This document shows positions 55,737-63,927 of a stretch of DNA of 64,000 bases, one piece after another (position 1 is the first letter of the stretch; every line of letters starts with the position of its first letter). The position numbers and the translations under genes are program-made. Under the pieces are notes generated by a model. It was not told the origin of the DNA. It saw only the letters and a program-made list of their open reading frames with translations, and searched no databases. The stretch is from positions 35,001-99,000 of the forward strand of contig NZ_BJEG01000005.1 of assembly GCF_005405545.1 (NCBI RefSeq). Reading direction: 5' to 3'. The stretch is from Weissella hellenica (GTDB lineage: Bacteria; Bacillota; Bacilli; Lactobacillales; Lactobacillaceae).

Positions 55737-55783
55737 TCTAAACCTCCCTTCATTTATCTTTTCTAATTAACTTAATAAACTCC

Positions 55784-55822
55784 TTAAAAAAATGAGCGGC
55801 CGAGAAAAAATCCGGCCACTCA
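55784..55822 (-). terminator. Terminator of mgtE
   Basis: GC-rich stem TGAGCGGCCG / CGGCCACTCA with one mismatch (55793-55822) followed on the minus strand by TTTTTTTAAGG. It lies 80 bases past the mgtE stop and just upstream of the rimP leader. Confidence 0.82.
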
Positions 55823-55901
55823 ATTAAGAGCATATTCAATAACAATTTTAATTTTATCATGAATCCACTAAGTAGGCAAGCAACCAGCCTTATACGCCAA
55901 A

Positions 55902-57281
55902 TTAGTGCATCATAAATTTATCAATAAATAATTTTGCCACATTAAAATAAATGATAACAGAAGTTAAATCAGACAATGTCGAAATAAATGGACCTGAAGC
56001 AACCGCTGGATCAACACCAACTTTATCCATAATCATTGGAATAAATGCACCTGCAACATTGGCTACCAAAATAGCAACCCCCATTGCTAGACCAACCGCA
56101 ATTCCTAACAATAAATTATGTTTCCAAACCAAAATAACTAAGAAAATGGTTACGCCTGCAATTATGCCAATCATTAACCCAATCAGAATTTCCACTAACA
56201 ATGATTTAGCTAACGTTTTTTTCTCTTTCAAAGCAATTCTTCTGACTGCAACGGCCAATGATTGCGTACCGGCATTTCCTGCAGTTCCTGTAATTAATGA
56301 AATAAAAACTGCTAAAATTGAGGTTTCAGCAACTAAATAATTATAACCATCAATAACAGAAGCCGTACCCATCCCCAAAAAAATTAATCCGATTAACCAA
56401 GGAAGACGTTTTAGCGCTGACTTTAAAGGATTATCTTCTAACGTTACCACGTCAACACCAGCTAGACGAGAGTAGTCTTCGGCAGCCTCAGCATCAATAA
56501 CGTCAACAATATCGTCAACTGTAATCATACCAATCATATTATGCTTTGCGACAACCGGTAATGCAACGAAATTATAATCTGCCATAATTTTAGCAACATC
56601 TTCTTGATCATCAACAGGGCCAACCGTAATCAAATTGGTGTCCATGACTTCAGATATTTTGGCTGCATCGGGCCAAATAATCAATGACTTTAATGAAATA
56701 ACACCAACTAAGGCACCCTCATCATCAAGTACATAAATATAATTGATTTGTTCAGCACCCTGTGCAGCCTCTTTGACAACAACCATCGCTTCGCCAATTG
56801 TCAACTTTTGATTAATAGAAATAAATTCTGTACTCATCAAAGAACCGGCAGTATCATCTTCATACTTTAGTAAGCGTTTAATTTCATCCATACTATCTTT
56901 GGGCATCAAAGATAAGTACATGGCCAATTCTTCTGGTTCGACCTGTGAAAGTAAATCAACCGCATTATCAGTATACATATCAGATAGCATATTTGCTGCA
57001 TAACGAGGCGCCATTTCTGACAAAAGATTTTCAAAATCAACATCTTCTGGATCAATTTCATCAAAAATATCAGCTAATTCTGTCGGTGTTACCCATTTAA
57101 TGATTTGATGACGCAATTGAGTTGTTAGTGAAATATAAAAAACTGCTTGATCATATGTGTGTAATTCATCAAAACTATCTAAAAAAGCATTCTTTTCATT
57201 ATTTTCAATATAAAATACTAAATGATTAGCCTGTTCTGATAATTCATCGCGTATCGTTAAATCCTGTAATGTTTCCTTCAT
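55902..57281 (-). CDS. mgtE: Magnesium transporter MgtE
   Basis: A 459-residue magnesium channel. The N-terminal superhelical domain (about 25-130) and paired CBS domains (about 135-255, AGSLMSTEFISI and VMDTNLITVGPV) sense cytosolic Mg2+ and gate the five-helix C-terminal pore. Pore landmarks GNAGTQSLAVAVRR and PMIMDKVGVDPAVASGP, with the conserved Asp, are visible. No M-box is seen upstream; the gene begins 15 bases after the pseudouridine synthase, with GGGGAG close to the ATG, and is the last gene of the relQ operon. Confidence 0.95.
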   Translation of the reverse strand: MKETLQDLTIRDELSEQANHLVFYIENNEKNAFLDSFDELHTYDQAVFYISLTTQLRHQIIKWVTPTELADIFDEIDPEDVDFENLLSEMAPRYAANMLSDMYTDNAVDLLSQVEPEELAMYLSLMPKDSMDEIKRLLKYEDDTAGSLMSTEFISINQKLTIGEAMVVVKEAAQGAEQINYIYVLDDEGALVGVISLKSLIIWPDAAKISEVMDTNLITVGPVDDQEDVAKIMADYNFVALPVVAKHNMIGMITVDDIVDVIDAEAAEDYSRLAGVDVVTLEDNPLKSALKRLPWLIGLIFLGMGTASVIDGYNYLVAETSILAVFISLITGTAGNAGTQSLAVAVRRIALKEKKTLAKSLLVEILIGLMIGIIAGVTIFLVILVWKHNLLLGIAVGLAMGVAILVANVAGAFIPMIMDKVGVDPAVASGPFISTLSDLTSVIIYFNVAKLFIDKFMMH

Positions 57282-57296
57282 CTTCTCCCCATACTA

Positions 57297-58214
57297 TTAC
57301 AATTTGTCAATTTCCTCTTCTGACATATCATTTAATAAAACTTCTTTTAAATCTGCTGGTACAGCGCTGTTTACATGTAATTTACTTTGAATAAATGGAT
57401 CATAAAACTCTAACCAATATGCATGTAATGCTTGTCTTGAAATCCCTCTATCCATTGGTCCACCATAAATTTCATCACCAATTAATGGATGACCAAGATA
57501 CTTAAAGTGCACTCTAATTTGATGCGTTCTCCCAGTATGTAATTGGACACGGACCAGTGTTTGATTAGGCATTCTTTTAACAACCCAATATTCTGTTTGT
57601 GATGAACGCCCATCTTCTCTTACCTCACGTCGAATGAAATCATCATCCATACGACCAATAGGGGCGTCAATAAGGCCGTGATCATCATCCAAAACACCAT
57701 CAACTATTGCATAGTAGCGCTTATCAACTGTATGCTTTTGTAGTTGCTTATCTAATAAACCGTGGGCAAAACGATGCTTCGCTAGCAAAGCGACCCCTGA
57801 CGTGAATCTATCCAAACGTGTCACAACATGTGGTACAAGATCCTCTGCCCCGGTTGAAATCAGATATCCTTTAACCCGATTAACCATTGTTGTTTCACGA
57901 TCAGCTTTACCAGGAACAGATGTCATACCTGCTTCTTTATCTACTAACAACCAATTTTCATCTTCAAACAAAATTCTGATTGGTAAATTAGATGCAGCAA
58001 CAACAGCATTGGATGTCTCTGGTGGCATATTTATTTCAACAAAATCGCCAGGTGCAACCTCATCCAAAGTTAAAACTGGTTTTTTATTTAATAATACTTG
58101 TCCGCCACCACGTTTAATGATTGAAAACATACGATGTGAAACACCACGCTGCGCCAAAAAGTTTTTGATTCGTAATGTTTCATCACTTTGATTTTGCCAA
58201 CTAAAATGGGCCAA
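57297..58214 (-). CDS. RluA-family pseudouridine synthase (RluD-like)
   Basis: A 305-residue protein with an S4-like N-terminal RNA-binding region (residues about 14-65) and a catalytic domain with Asp135 in VTRLDRFTSGV. The motif reads T-R-L-D where H-R-L-D is typical. RHTGRTHQIRVH-like LHTGRTHQIRVHF is intact. Targets in RluD relatives are 23S rRNA uridines; the exact site is not inferable. The start is TTG, eight bases after GGAGGT, one base beyond nadK's stop. Confidence 0.88.
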   Translation of the reverse strand: MAHFSWQNQSDETLRIKNFLAQRGVSHRMFSIIKRGGGQVLLNKKPVLTLDEVAPGDFVEINMPPETSNAVVAASNLPIRILFEDENWLLVDKEAGMTSVPGKADRETTMVNRVKGYLISTGAEDLVPHVVTRLDRFTSGVALLAKHRFAHGLLDKQLQKHTVDKRYYAIVDGVLDDDHGLIDAPIGRMDDDFIRREVREDGRSSQTEYWVVKRMPNQTLVRVQLHTGRTHQIRVHFKYLGHPLIGDEIYGGPMDRGISRQALHAYWLEFYDPFIQSKLHVNSAVPADLKEVLLNDMSEEEIDKL

Positions 58215-58215
58215 T

Positions 58216-59034
58216 TTATTTTACCTCCGTGCCAATAAAACTAGCCTGCACACGATGCCAAAAATGCATGTGTCGATACTCAGCAAATTGAATTTTTTGA
58301 TTTGCAACTTTAAATGAAATCCAATCAATATTAGAAGAAATTTTATTTAAATGATCATAACTGAATGTAACCGCTGAACCATCATTTTCTAACTGAATTT
58401 TGATAACTTCATGATTTCCAATAATTAACGGTGATCCCAACGTTCGAAATACACGACTATTGATTGAAGCAATTTCTGCTAATTGAATAGCTTGTAAGCT
58501 TGGGTGCATCACTGCACCACCAATGGCTTTATTATAGGCGGTTGAACCAGTTGGCGTTGAGGCTGTTAACCCGTCACCACGAAAGCGTTCAAACAATTCA
58601 TTTTGAATATAAACATCTGCAACTAACGTACCAAGTGGTCGCTTAATTGCTGCTTCATTTAACGCTAACACTGTTTCTTCGTGTCCATCTGTGTAATGCA
58701 AAGTTGCATTTAATAGCGGATACTTCACTGTTTTAGCCGTAGTTTCTTGGTTAATTAAACTTTCGACTAAGTCATCCAGTTCGAAATATTGCCAATCTGC
58801 ATAAAAGCCTAAATGACCAGTATGCACACCAATGAATCTAATTTTATCTAATTGATTTGTATAATGATGAAAGGCACCTAACAAAGTACCATCACCACCA
58901 ACAGTAATAACCACTTCCGGATTTTCATCATCAAATATTACTTTACCATTACTCCGTACTGATAATTTGTCTTTTAACAACGAGACAACAGCACGTGAAT
59001 GTGGCACATTATTACTATATATAGAAATCTTCAT
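58216..59034 (-). CDS. nadK: NAD kinase
   Basis: NadK makes NADP from NAD with ATP. The 272-residue protein has the GGDGTLL motif (46-52), ALNEAAIKR, and STPTGSTAYNKAIGG. The ATG at 59034 gives the usual MKISIYSN start; an ATG four codons earlier is too close to the Shine-Dalgarno AAAGGA. It is 21 bases after relQ, the classical yjbM-yjbN pairing. Confidence 0.95.
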   Translation of the reverse strand: MKISIYSNNVPHSRAVVSLLKDKLSVRSNGKVIFDDENPEVVITVGGDGTLLGAFHHYTNQLDKIRFIGVHTGHLGFYADWQYFELDDLVESLINQETTAKTVKYPLLNATLHYTDGHEETVLALNEAAIKRPLGTLVADVYIQNELFERFRGDGLTASTPTGSTAYNKAIGGAVMHPSLQAIQLAEIASINSRVFRTLGSPLIIGNHEVIKIQLENDGSAVTFSYDHLNKISSNIDWISFKVANQKIQFAEYRHMHFWHRVQASFIGTEVK

Positions 59035-59055
59035 ATAGTAGTCCATCCTTTATTT

Positions 59056-59679
59056 TTAACTATCTTGCGGTTTATCTGACGTATTGGCCAGACCATTATG
59101 TAATTGTGAAAATAATTTATCGACTTCCATACTTAATGTAGCAGCCTTTTTTAATTTTTCTGACATCTCTGGTGTATATTCACCATCGTATTTATAATTA
59201 ATAGCATGCTCAATCGTTGCCCAAACATTCATTTGCATCGTTCGAACTTGAATTTCAGCTAATAATTTCTTTTCACCACTACTTAATTGTACTGGATATT
59301 CAATGACAATATGATATGAGCGATATCCTGATGGCTTTTCATTAGTAACGTAGTCTCGTTCTTCTAAAATAACGATATCCTTACGTTGACGTAATAAGTC
59401 AACTACCTTATAAATATCTTCAGTAAACTGCGTCATAATACGCACGCCGGCTAAATCTTCCATATCTTGTTCAATACGATCCACACTAATATGACGACGA
59501 ACAAGCTTTTCTTCAATGGCTGAAATTTCTTTGACACGCCCAGTTACAAATTCAATGGGTGTGTGAATACCTTCTATTTCAAACTCAGAACGCATTCCCC
59601 GTAACTTCACTTTCAATTCATCAACTGTCTGAACATATGGTTGCAACAGTTTTTCCCATTCTTCACGTGTCATTTCCAA
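59056..59679 (-). CDS. relQ: Small alarmone synthetase RelQ
   Basis: A 207-residue single-domain (p)ppGpp synthetase lacking HD hydrolase, TGS and ACT domains. The synthetase fold shows DLAGVRIMTQF, EERDYVTNEKPSGYRSYH, EIQVRTMQMNVWATIEH. RelQ enzymes make pppGpp, ppGpp or pGpp and are allosterically activated by pppGpp. GGGGG precedes the ATG at about six bases. It heads the relQ-nadK-rluD-like-mgtE operon. Confidence 0.95.
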   Translation of the reverse strand: MEMTREEWEKLLQPYVQTVDELKVKLRGMRSEFEIEGIHTPIEFVTGRVKEISAIEEKLVRRHISVDRIEQDMEDLAGVRIMTQFTEDIYKVVDLLRQRKDIVILEERDYVTNEKPSGYRSYHIVIEYPVQLSSGEKKLLAEIQVRTMQMNVWATIEHAINYKYDGEYTPEMSEKLKKAATLSMEVDKLFSQLHNGLANTSDKPQDS

Positions 59680-60015
59680 ACCCCCAATTATTTGCTTTGT
59701 GTCTAATCGTTACAAAATACGTATCCCGTCATATATACTACCAAACTACTAATACTGAAAGCACAAGCTATAAGCAAAAAAATTGTCGGACTCAGTCCAA
59801 AAATTATATAATCAAATTAGCTTGATATAACAAATAACACAATGACTTAATTTTACAATTAGTATGCGGTTCTTACCAGTATTATTTAAATAATAATCAT
59901 ATCCCGCTTTTTTTAATTAATCATGTTATATTGAATAAAGCAATTATATAGACACACTAGTAATAATAGCGTACCATTGTTTGGTATGTAAAAAATGTTT
60001 TTTGGAGGTTATCGC
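59680..60015. promoter_or_regulatory. Divergent control region between relQ and spxH
   Basis: AT-rich gene-free interval. It contains short perfect dyads: GGACTCAGTCC (59788-59798), ATTATTTAAATAAT (59881-59894) and TACCATTGTTTGGTA (59972-59986), the last 34 bases before the spxH ATG. Several weak -10-like hexamers occur on both strands but none pairs with a convincing -35. No RNA gene was recognised. Confidence 0.4.
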
Positions 60016-60020
60016 TTGTC

Positions 60021-60635
60021 ATGTTAGAAGTGTACCACTTCGTAACTCCGCTTTCAGCTGATAGTATCCTGTCAGAAAAGAAAGTCACTAATTATATTAA
60101 GCAAACCTCACAGTTTGTTTCTTACCGTATGATACCCGTCGTCACAATGCAATCAGTCAGAGATACTTATATAGAATTAAAGCGGCGTAATCAATTAAAA
60201 GTTGACTATGCTACTGTGGCTCGAAATTTATCACAACTTGCATTAGATACCAAAGCTGTGCAGTCGCAAGGTAAAAAAGCAGCTAGAATGTTCTACGCAA
60301 AAATGCAGGAATTACTCTTAAATAACACACCATATTCTAAATCATTAGTACTCACAACTTTAGCTAAATTAAATTTAGATACTAATCTTTTTTTAGAAGA
60401 CTATAATACACCTGCTACCATGTTAGCTCTAAAGCAAGATCAAAATATGGCAGCTACTATGGATATTACGAATTATCCAACAATGATTGTTTGTGACTCA
60501 AATCAAGAAAAATATGCGTTTAAAACGTCAGACTTTTCAACTAACGAACTATCACTCATTTTTAATCCGGTTCACCAACCAAATGGTTTAACTTCTACCC
60601 CTCATTTAATTAATTATGAAGAAGGCAGTAATTAA
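60021..60635 (+). CDS. spxH: DsbA-fold SpxH/YjbH-like protein
   Basis: A 204-residue protein of the DsbA-like thioredoxin superfamily, matching the SpxH (YjbH) adaptor that delivers the stress regulator Spx to ClpXP. Evidence is the alpha-insert helices, the NYPTMIVCDSN segment where a DsbA cis-proline loop lies, and divergence from relQ-nadK, the Bacillus yjbH/yjbM neighbourhood. The CxxC site of YjbH is absent; the only cysteine is in IVCDSN. Function by homology is plausible but not certain. GGAGGT is 11 bases before the ATG. Confidence 0.65.
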   Translation: MLEVYHFVTPLSADSILSEKKVTNYIKQTSQFVSYRMIPVVTMQSVRDTYIELKRRNQLKVDYATVARNLSQLALDTKAVQSQGKKAARMFYAKMQELLLNNTPYSKSLVLTTLAKLNLDTNLFLEDYNTPATMLALKQDQNMAATMDITNYPTMIVCDSNQEKYAFKTSDFSTNELSLIFNPVHQPNGLTSTPHLINYEEGSN

Positions 60636-60639
60636 CATT

Positions 60640-60690
60640 CAAAAAAATTACGTAGATAACATGCTATCATGTCCTCTACGTAATTTTTAT
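60640..60690 (+). terminator. Bidirectional terminator between spxH and ysnB
   Basis: Fourteen-base perfect stem AAAAATTACGTAGA / TCTACGTAATTTTT (60643-60656, 60675-60688), with A and T tracts for both directions. Confidence 0.9.
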
Positions 60691-61209
60691 TTAACGATTA
60701 AATTCAAATACCAATTCTGGTACTGGTTGCATATCACGTGTATAAAACTGAACATGAAATTGTTCAGGTTCAACTGACAAAAGAGCATAAGTTCCTTTTA
60801 AATAAGCATAGGTCCCTTTAGGTAATGAAATTGATCCAGGGTTAACAAATAATTTACCATCAATCATTTCAGCACCTAACATATGTGTATGACCTGAAGT
60901 AACTACATCAACATCTTTTGGCGCAACTACTTCTCTTAAATGATTAAGTGATAATTCAGTATGCACAAGATGTCCATGTGTTTGATAAAGTTTTAAATAT
61001 TTATCTTGATAATCACGGTCATCAGGAAACATTGGATCAGTATCCATATTACCAATAACGGGTAGTAAAGTATCAAATAATTCGTCTGATCGCTTTAATT
61101 CTGAATCACCATTGTAAAACATTGACTTAACATGTCCTTGATAGTGATTTACGATATCCACCAAAATTTGACGATCACCATGTGTATCAGAAATAATTAA
61201 ATAATCCAT
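60691..61209 (-). CDS. Calcineurin-like phosphodiesterase (YsnB/YfcE-MJ0936 family)
   Basis: A 172-residue metallophosphoesterase. Motifs are SDTHGD, NGDSE, GNMD, SGHTHMLG and NPGS, all present. Natural substrates in Firmicutes are not known. The ATG at 61209 follows GGGAGG at seven bases. The ribosome binding site overlaps the rdgB stop, giving coupling in the murI-rdgB-ysnB unit. Confidence 0.9.
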   Translation of the reverse strand: MDYLIISDTHGDRQILVDIVNHYQGHVKSMFYNGDSELKRSDELFDTLLPVIGNMDTDPMFPDDRDYQDKYLKLYQTHGHLVHTELSLNHLREVVAPKDVDVVTSGHTHMLGAEMIDGKLFVNPGSISLPKGTYAYLKGTYALLSVEPEQFHVQFYTRDMQPVPELVFEFNR

Positions 61210-61211
61210 TT

Positions 61212-61808
61212 TTAATCCTCCCACCATTCTTTAAAGACTGTTATGAACTTACGTAAGGCATTTCCACGATGTGAAACATCATTCTTTTCTGTCGGGGTCA
61301 TTTCGGCAAAGGTTTTATCTAAAGCATCATAATAAAATAATGGATCATAACCAAAATCATTATTACCACGAAATGCCGTTAAAATATGCCCATTAACTGC
61401 GCCATCGATAACAATTTTTTCACCAGAAGGTTTTAACCCAACAATGACAGTGTGGAAAGTTGCTGTCCGCTTAGGAAATGGTACATTAATTAATTCAGCA
61501 AGTAATTTTTTATTATTAGCCAAATCATCATGGTCTCCTGCATACCTAGCAGAATGAACTCCTGGAGCACCATGCAAAGCATCCACACTCAAACCAGAAT
61601 CATCAGCGACCACGGGTAAATGATAAAATTGGGCAATCGTATGTGCTTTAATCGTTGCATTCTCTTCAAATGTTGCGCCATTTTCTTCTATTTCAGGAAC
61701 ATTTTTTAAATCATTCAATGAAATAACTTCCACGCCAAATGGTGTTAAAAACTCACGAAATTCACGGATTTTACCATTGTTTTTAGATGCAAAAATAATT
61801 TTCGCCAT
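61212..61808 (-). CDS. rdgB: Non-canonical purine NTP pyrophosphatase (RdgB/HAM1)
   Basis: The 198-residue enzyme hydrolyses dITP, XTP and related nucleotides to prevent their incorporation. Motifs include FASKNNGKIREF at the start, VVADDSGLSVDALHGAPGVHSARYAG, GYDPLF and MTPTEKNDVSHRG. AGGAG precedes the ATG. The order murI-rdgB-ysnB resembles Bacillus racE-ysnA-ysnB. Confidence 0.95.
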   Translation of the reverse strand: MAKIIFASKNNGKIREFREFLTPFGVEVISLNDLKNVPEIEENGATFEENATIKAHTIAQFYHLPVVADDSGLSVDALHGAPGVHSARYAGDHDDLANNKKLLAELINVPFPKRTATFHTVIVGLKPSGEKIVIDGAVNGHILTAFRGNNDFGYDPLFYYDALDKTFAEMTPTEKNDVSHRGNALRKFITVFKEWWED

Positions 61809-61834
61809 TTTAAATACTCCTATTTAATTATCGA

Positions 61835-62668
61835 TTACTTATTAAGTATTAAACAACCATCTTGTATAGCCAAATGTTTGACATCTAAACTATTTGTTTG
61901 TAGCCAGCTTTGTGCTAACTTCAAAAAAGTTTTTTGATTACCCGTTGTATAATATTCATCATGTTTTTGTGGGGTGACTGTTAATGATTCATGCTGTATA
62001 TCTTGTTCTTTTAAAATATTGGCAACAACTGATACTGCAGCTGCACCAGCATCAACAAGTTTAACTTGTTCACCCACTGCCCGTTGAATATATGATGCTA
62101 ATAATGGAAAGTGGGTACATCCAAGAACTAATGTATCAACATTGCCTTGTTTAATTGGCGATAATATTTTTATTATTTCCTGTTGTATTACACCTGTATC
62201 TTTAACAGGCTGTTCAGCAATTTCAACCAATCGTGGCGCTGCTAATTGTGTAATATGGTTAGCTTTATTTACTTTCTTTAACCCATTATAATACGCTTGC
62301 GAATTCACCGTTCCCTGTGTTGCAATCACACCAATTTCCTGTGTTTTCGTCACCTTATTTGCCGTCTGAACACCAGGTTGTATAACACCAACTACTGGTA
62401 TGTCTAAGTTAGCAGTTAATTCATCTAACGCTGCTGCTGTTGCAGTATTACATGCTATCACCAACAATTTAATATTTTTGTCTGTCAAAAAATTAACTAA
62501 TTCCCAAGTGAATTTTTTGACTTCTTTAGGTTGTCTTGGTCCATATGGCATTCTGGCAGTGTCACCAACATAATATACTTGCTCATTTGGTAATTGCTCT
62601 AATGCTTTTTTAACAACAGACAAACCACCTATGCCAGAATCTATATAACCTATTGCTCGGTTATCCAT
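61835..62668 (-). CDS. murI: Glutamate racemase
   Basis: MurI makes D-glutamate for peptidoglycan. The 277-residue protein has Asp10 (YIDSGIGGLS) and the paired catalytic cysteines Cys73 (ACNTATAAA) and Cys184 (GCTHFPLL). The ATG at 62668 has only a weak GAAGTG; an upstream TTG reading has none. It is 33 bases after the HAD gene and upstream of rdgB. Confidence 0.95.
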   Translation of the reverse strand: MDNRAIGYIDSGIGGLSVVKKALEQLPNEQVYYVGDTARMPYGPRQPKEVKKFTWELVNFLTDKNIKLLVIACNTATAAALDELTANLDIPVVGVIQPGVQTANKVTKTQEIGVIATQGTVNSQAYYNGLKKVNKANHITQLAAPRLVEIAEQPVKDTGVIQQEIIKILSPIKQGNVDTLVLGCTHFPLLASYIQRAVGEQVKLVDAGAAAVSVVANILKEQDIQHESLTVTPQKHDEYYTTGNQKTFLKLAQSWLQTNSLDVKHLAIQDGCLILNK

Positions 62669-62701
62669 TGTAATCACTTCTTTCAAAAAATTATTAAAAA
62701 A

Positions 62702-63331
62702 TCATCTGTTACTCATCGCAAAATCAAATAATTCTTGTGGCGTTTTAAAAATATAATCAGCTTGATTATAAAAAATCATTTGATCACGTACTCCCCACGC
62801 AGCCATACCAAATTTTATACCAGCATTGTGAGCTGCTTGCATATCATGGATCGAATCACCAATATACATTGCAAATTGCGGATCAGCTTGTAAATCATTT
62901 AATGATTTTAAAATTGGATCAGCAGCAGGTTTCATTTTAGGTGTTTCACCAGCAAACACAAACTGATCAAAATATTTAGCAAGATCAAATTGGCTCGTAT
63001 TATCCCTAAATTCTTCTTTTGTATTAGATGTTACAATTCCTAGTATAAATTTATTTGCTTTTAGATTTACCAACATCTCATCTACACCGTTGAACACTTT
63101 TACTTCATGCCAAAAATCTTTATAATGACTTTGCCACTCTAGTTGCATTTTTTCGGGTTCAGGAGCATTCATTTTAATCAGACCATCTAATGATGGTAAT
63201 CCAAAAACTCTATATACTTCTTCATATGATTTTTCAATACCTCTATCCTTAAATGTTTGAATAAGAGATTGCATATACATCGCTTCAGTACTCAATAAGG
63301 TACCATCGACATCAAAAATAATTGTTTTCAT
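62702..63331 (-). CDS. HAD-superfamily phosphatase (Gph/PgmB-like)
   Basis: A 209-residue class I HAD protein: motif I FDVDGTLL with Asp8 and Asp10 by position, motif II IVTSNT, motif III KMKPAADP, motif IV YIGDSIHDMQAA. The helical cap between about 18 and 80 resembles phosphoglycolate phosphatase and beta-phosphoglucomutase. The substrate is not defined. The start has six G residues very close to the ATG, a short spacing. It precedes murI. Confidence 0.85.
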   Translation of the reverse strand: MKTIIFDVDGTLLSTEAMYMQSLIQTFKDRGIEKSYEEVYRVFGLPSLDGLIKMNAPEPEKMQLEWQSHYKDFWHEVKVFNGVDEMLVNLKANKFILGIVTSNTKEEFRDNTSQFDLAKYFDQFVFAGETPKMKPAADPILKSLNDLQADPQFAMYIGDSIHDMQAAHNAGIKFGMAAWGVRDQMIFYNQADYIFKTPQELFDFAMSNR

Positions 63332-63431
63332 AATCCCCCCAAAAAAATAATTGATATTACTCATTATATAACACTAATAAAATTCATGCATCTGAGTAAC
63401 AAGTTTAATGTTTTTAATATTAAATTAAAGT

Positions 63432-63473
63432 AAAAAAAATCTCTAAAATCCTCCATTAGAGAATTTTAGAGAT
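63432..63473 (-). terminator. Terminator of the tRNA array
   Basis: Eleven-base perfect stem ATCTCTAAAAT / ATTTTAGAGAT (63439-63449, 63463-63473), then eight T on the minus strand, 12 bases after tRNA-Gly. Confidence 0.9.
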
Positions 63474-63484
63474 AATCATAACTA

Positions 63485-63556
63485 AGCGGACGACGGGAAT
63501 CGAACCCGCATTCCCAGCTTGGAAGGCTGGAGCACTAGCCATTGTACTACATCCGC
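63485..63556 (-). tRNA. tRNA-Gly (UCC anticodon)
   Basis: Complete cloverleaf on the minus strand: acceptor GCGGATG pairs with CGTCCGC (one GU pair), anticodon stem CCAGC/GCTGG around CTTCCAA. It reads GGA and, by wobble, other glycine codons. No CCA is encoded. It is the last gene of the array before the terminator. Confidence 0.95.
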
Positions 63557-63568
63557 ATTATGATAATA

Positions 63569-63642
63569 TCGCGGCGGGGGGGATCGAACCCTCGACCTCC
63601 CGGGTATGAACCGGACGCTCTAGCCAGCTGAGCTACACCGCG
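63569..63642 (-). tRNA. tRNA-Met (CAU anticodon, elongator-type)
   Basis: Acceptor CGCGGTG pairs fully with CGCCGCG, so the C1-A72 mismatch of the initiator is missing, and the body is close to Gram-positive elongator tRNA-Met. Anticodon loop is TTCATAC. The T stem (GAGGG/CCCCC) has one A-C mismatch. A CAU anticodon is also used by tRNA-Ile2 after lysidine modification, but Met is preferred. No CCA encoded. Discriminator A is compatible with the TGGT of the metQ T-box. Confidence 0.88.
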
Positions 63643-63668
63643 AACTATGACAACTACATGTCATATAA

Positions 63669-63742
63669 TCGGGACGACAGGATTCGAACCTGCGACCCCC
63701 TGGTCCCAAACCAGGTGCTCTACCAAGCTGAGCTACGTCCCG
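63669..63742 (-). tRNA. tRNA-Pro (UGG anticodon)
   Basis: Cloverleaf with acceptor CGGGACG/CGTCCCG and anticodon loop TTTGGGA within CCTGG/CCAGG. No CCA encoded; discriminator A. Confidence 0.95.
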
Positions 63743-63769
63743 AAAATTTAACAACTATTCTATTGTTAA

Positions 63770-63843
63770 TGCACCTAGAAGGATTCGAACCTTCAACCTT
63801 CTGATTCGTAGTCAGACACTCTATCCAGTTGCGCTATAGGTGC
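63770..63843 (-). tRNA. tRNA-Arg (ACG anticodon)
   Basis: Acceptor GCACCTA/TAGGTGC; anticodon loop TACGAAT within CTGAC/ATCAG-type stem. A34 is expected to be edited to inosine to read CGN codons. No CCA encoded; discriminator A. Confidence 0.94.
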
Positions 63844-63852
63844 AATATATAA

Positions 63853-63925
63853 TGGGTCGTCTGGGGCTCGAACCCAGGACCCATGGATTAAAAGTCCACT
63901 GCTCTACCAACTGAGCTAACGACCC
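63853..63925 (-). tRNA. tRNA-Lys (UUU anticodon)
   Basis: Acceptor GGGTCGT/ACGACCC; anticodon loop CTTTTAA within GTGGA/TCCAT. No CCA encoded; discriminator A. Only two bases separate it from tRNA-Val. Confidence 0.95.
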
Positions 63926-63927
63926 AA

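Noticed and set aside
55951..56340. 129-codon frame opposite mgtE
   Set aside because: It mirrors the membrane region of MgtE on the other strand and has no supporting start site or motif.
57802..58191. 129-codon frame opposite the pseudouridine synthase
   Set aside because: It is antisense to a gene with intact catalytic motifs; no ribosome binding site or domain.
59788..59798. GGACTCAGTCC palindrome as a terminator or small RNA
   Set aside because: The stem is only four pairs, with no proper T tract or promoter.
63577..63593. A-C mismatch in the T stem of tRNA-Met as evidence of a tRNA pseudogene
   Set aside because: All other stems pair, the body matches elongator tRNA-Met and it sits in an intact array; one mismatch is tolerable.
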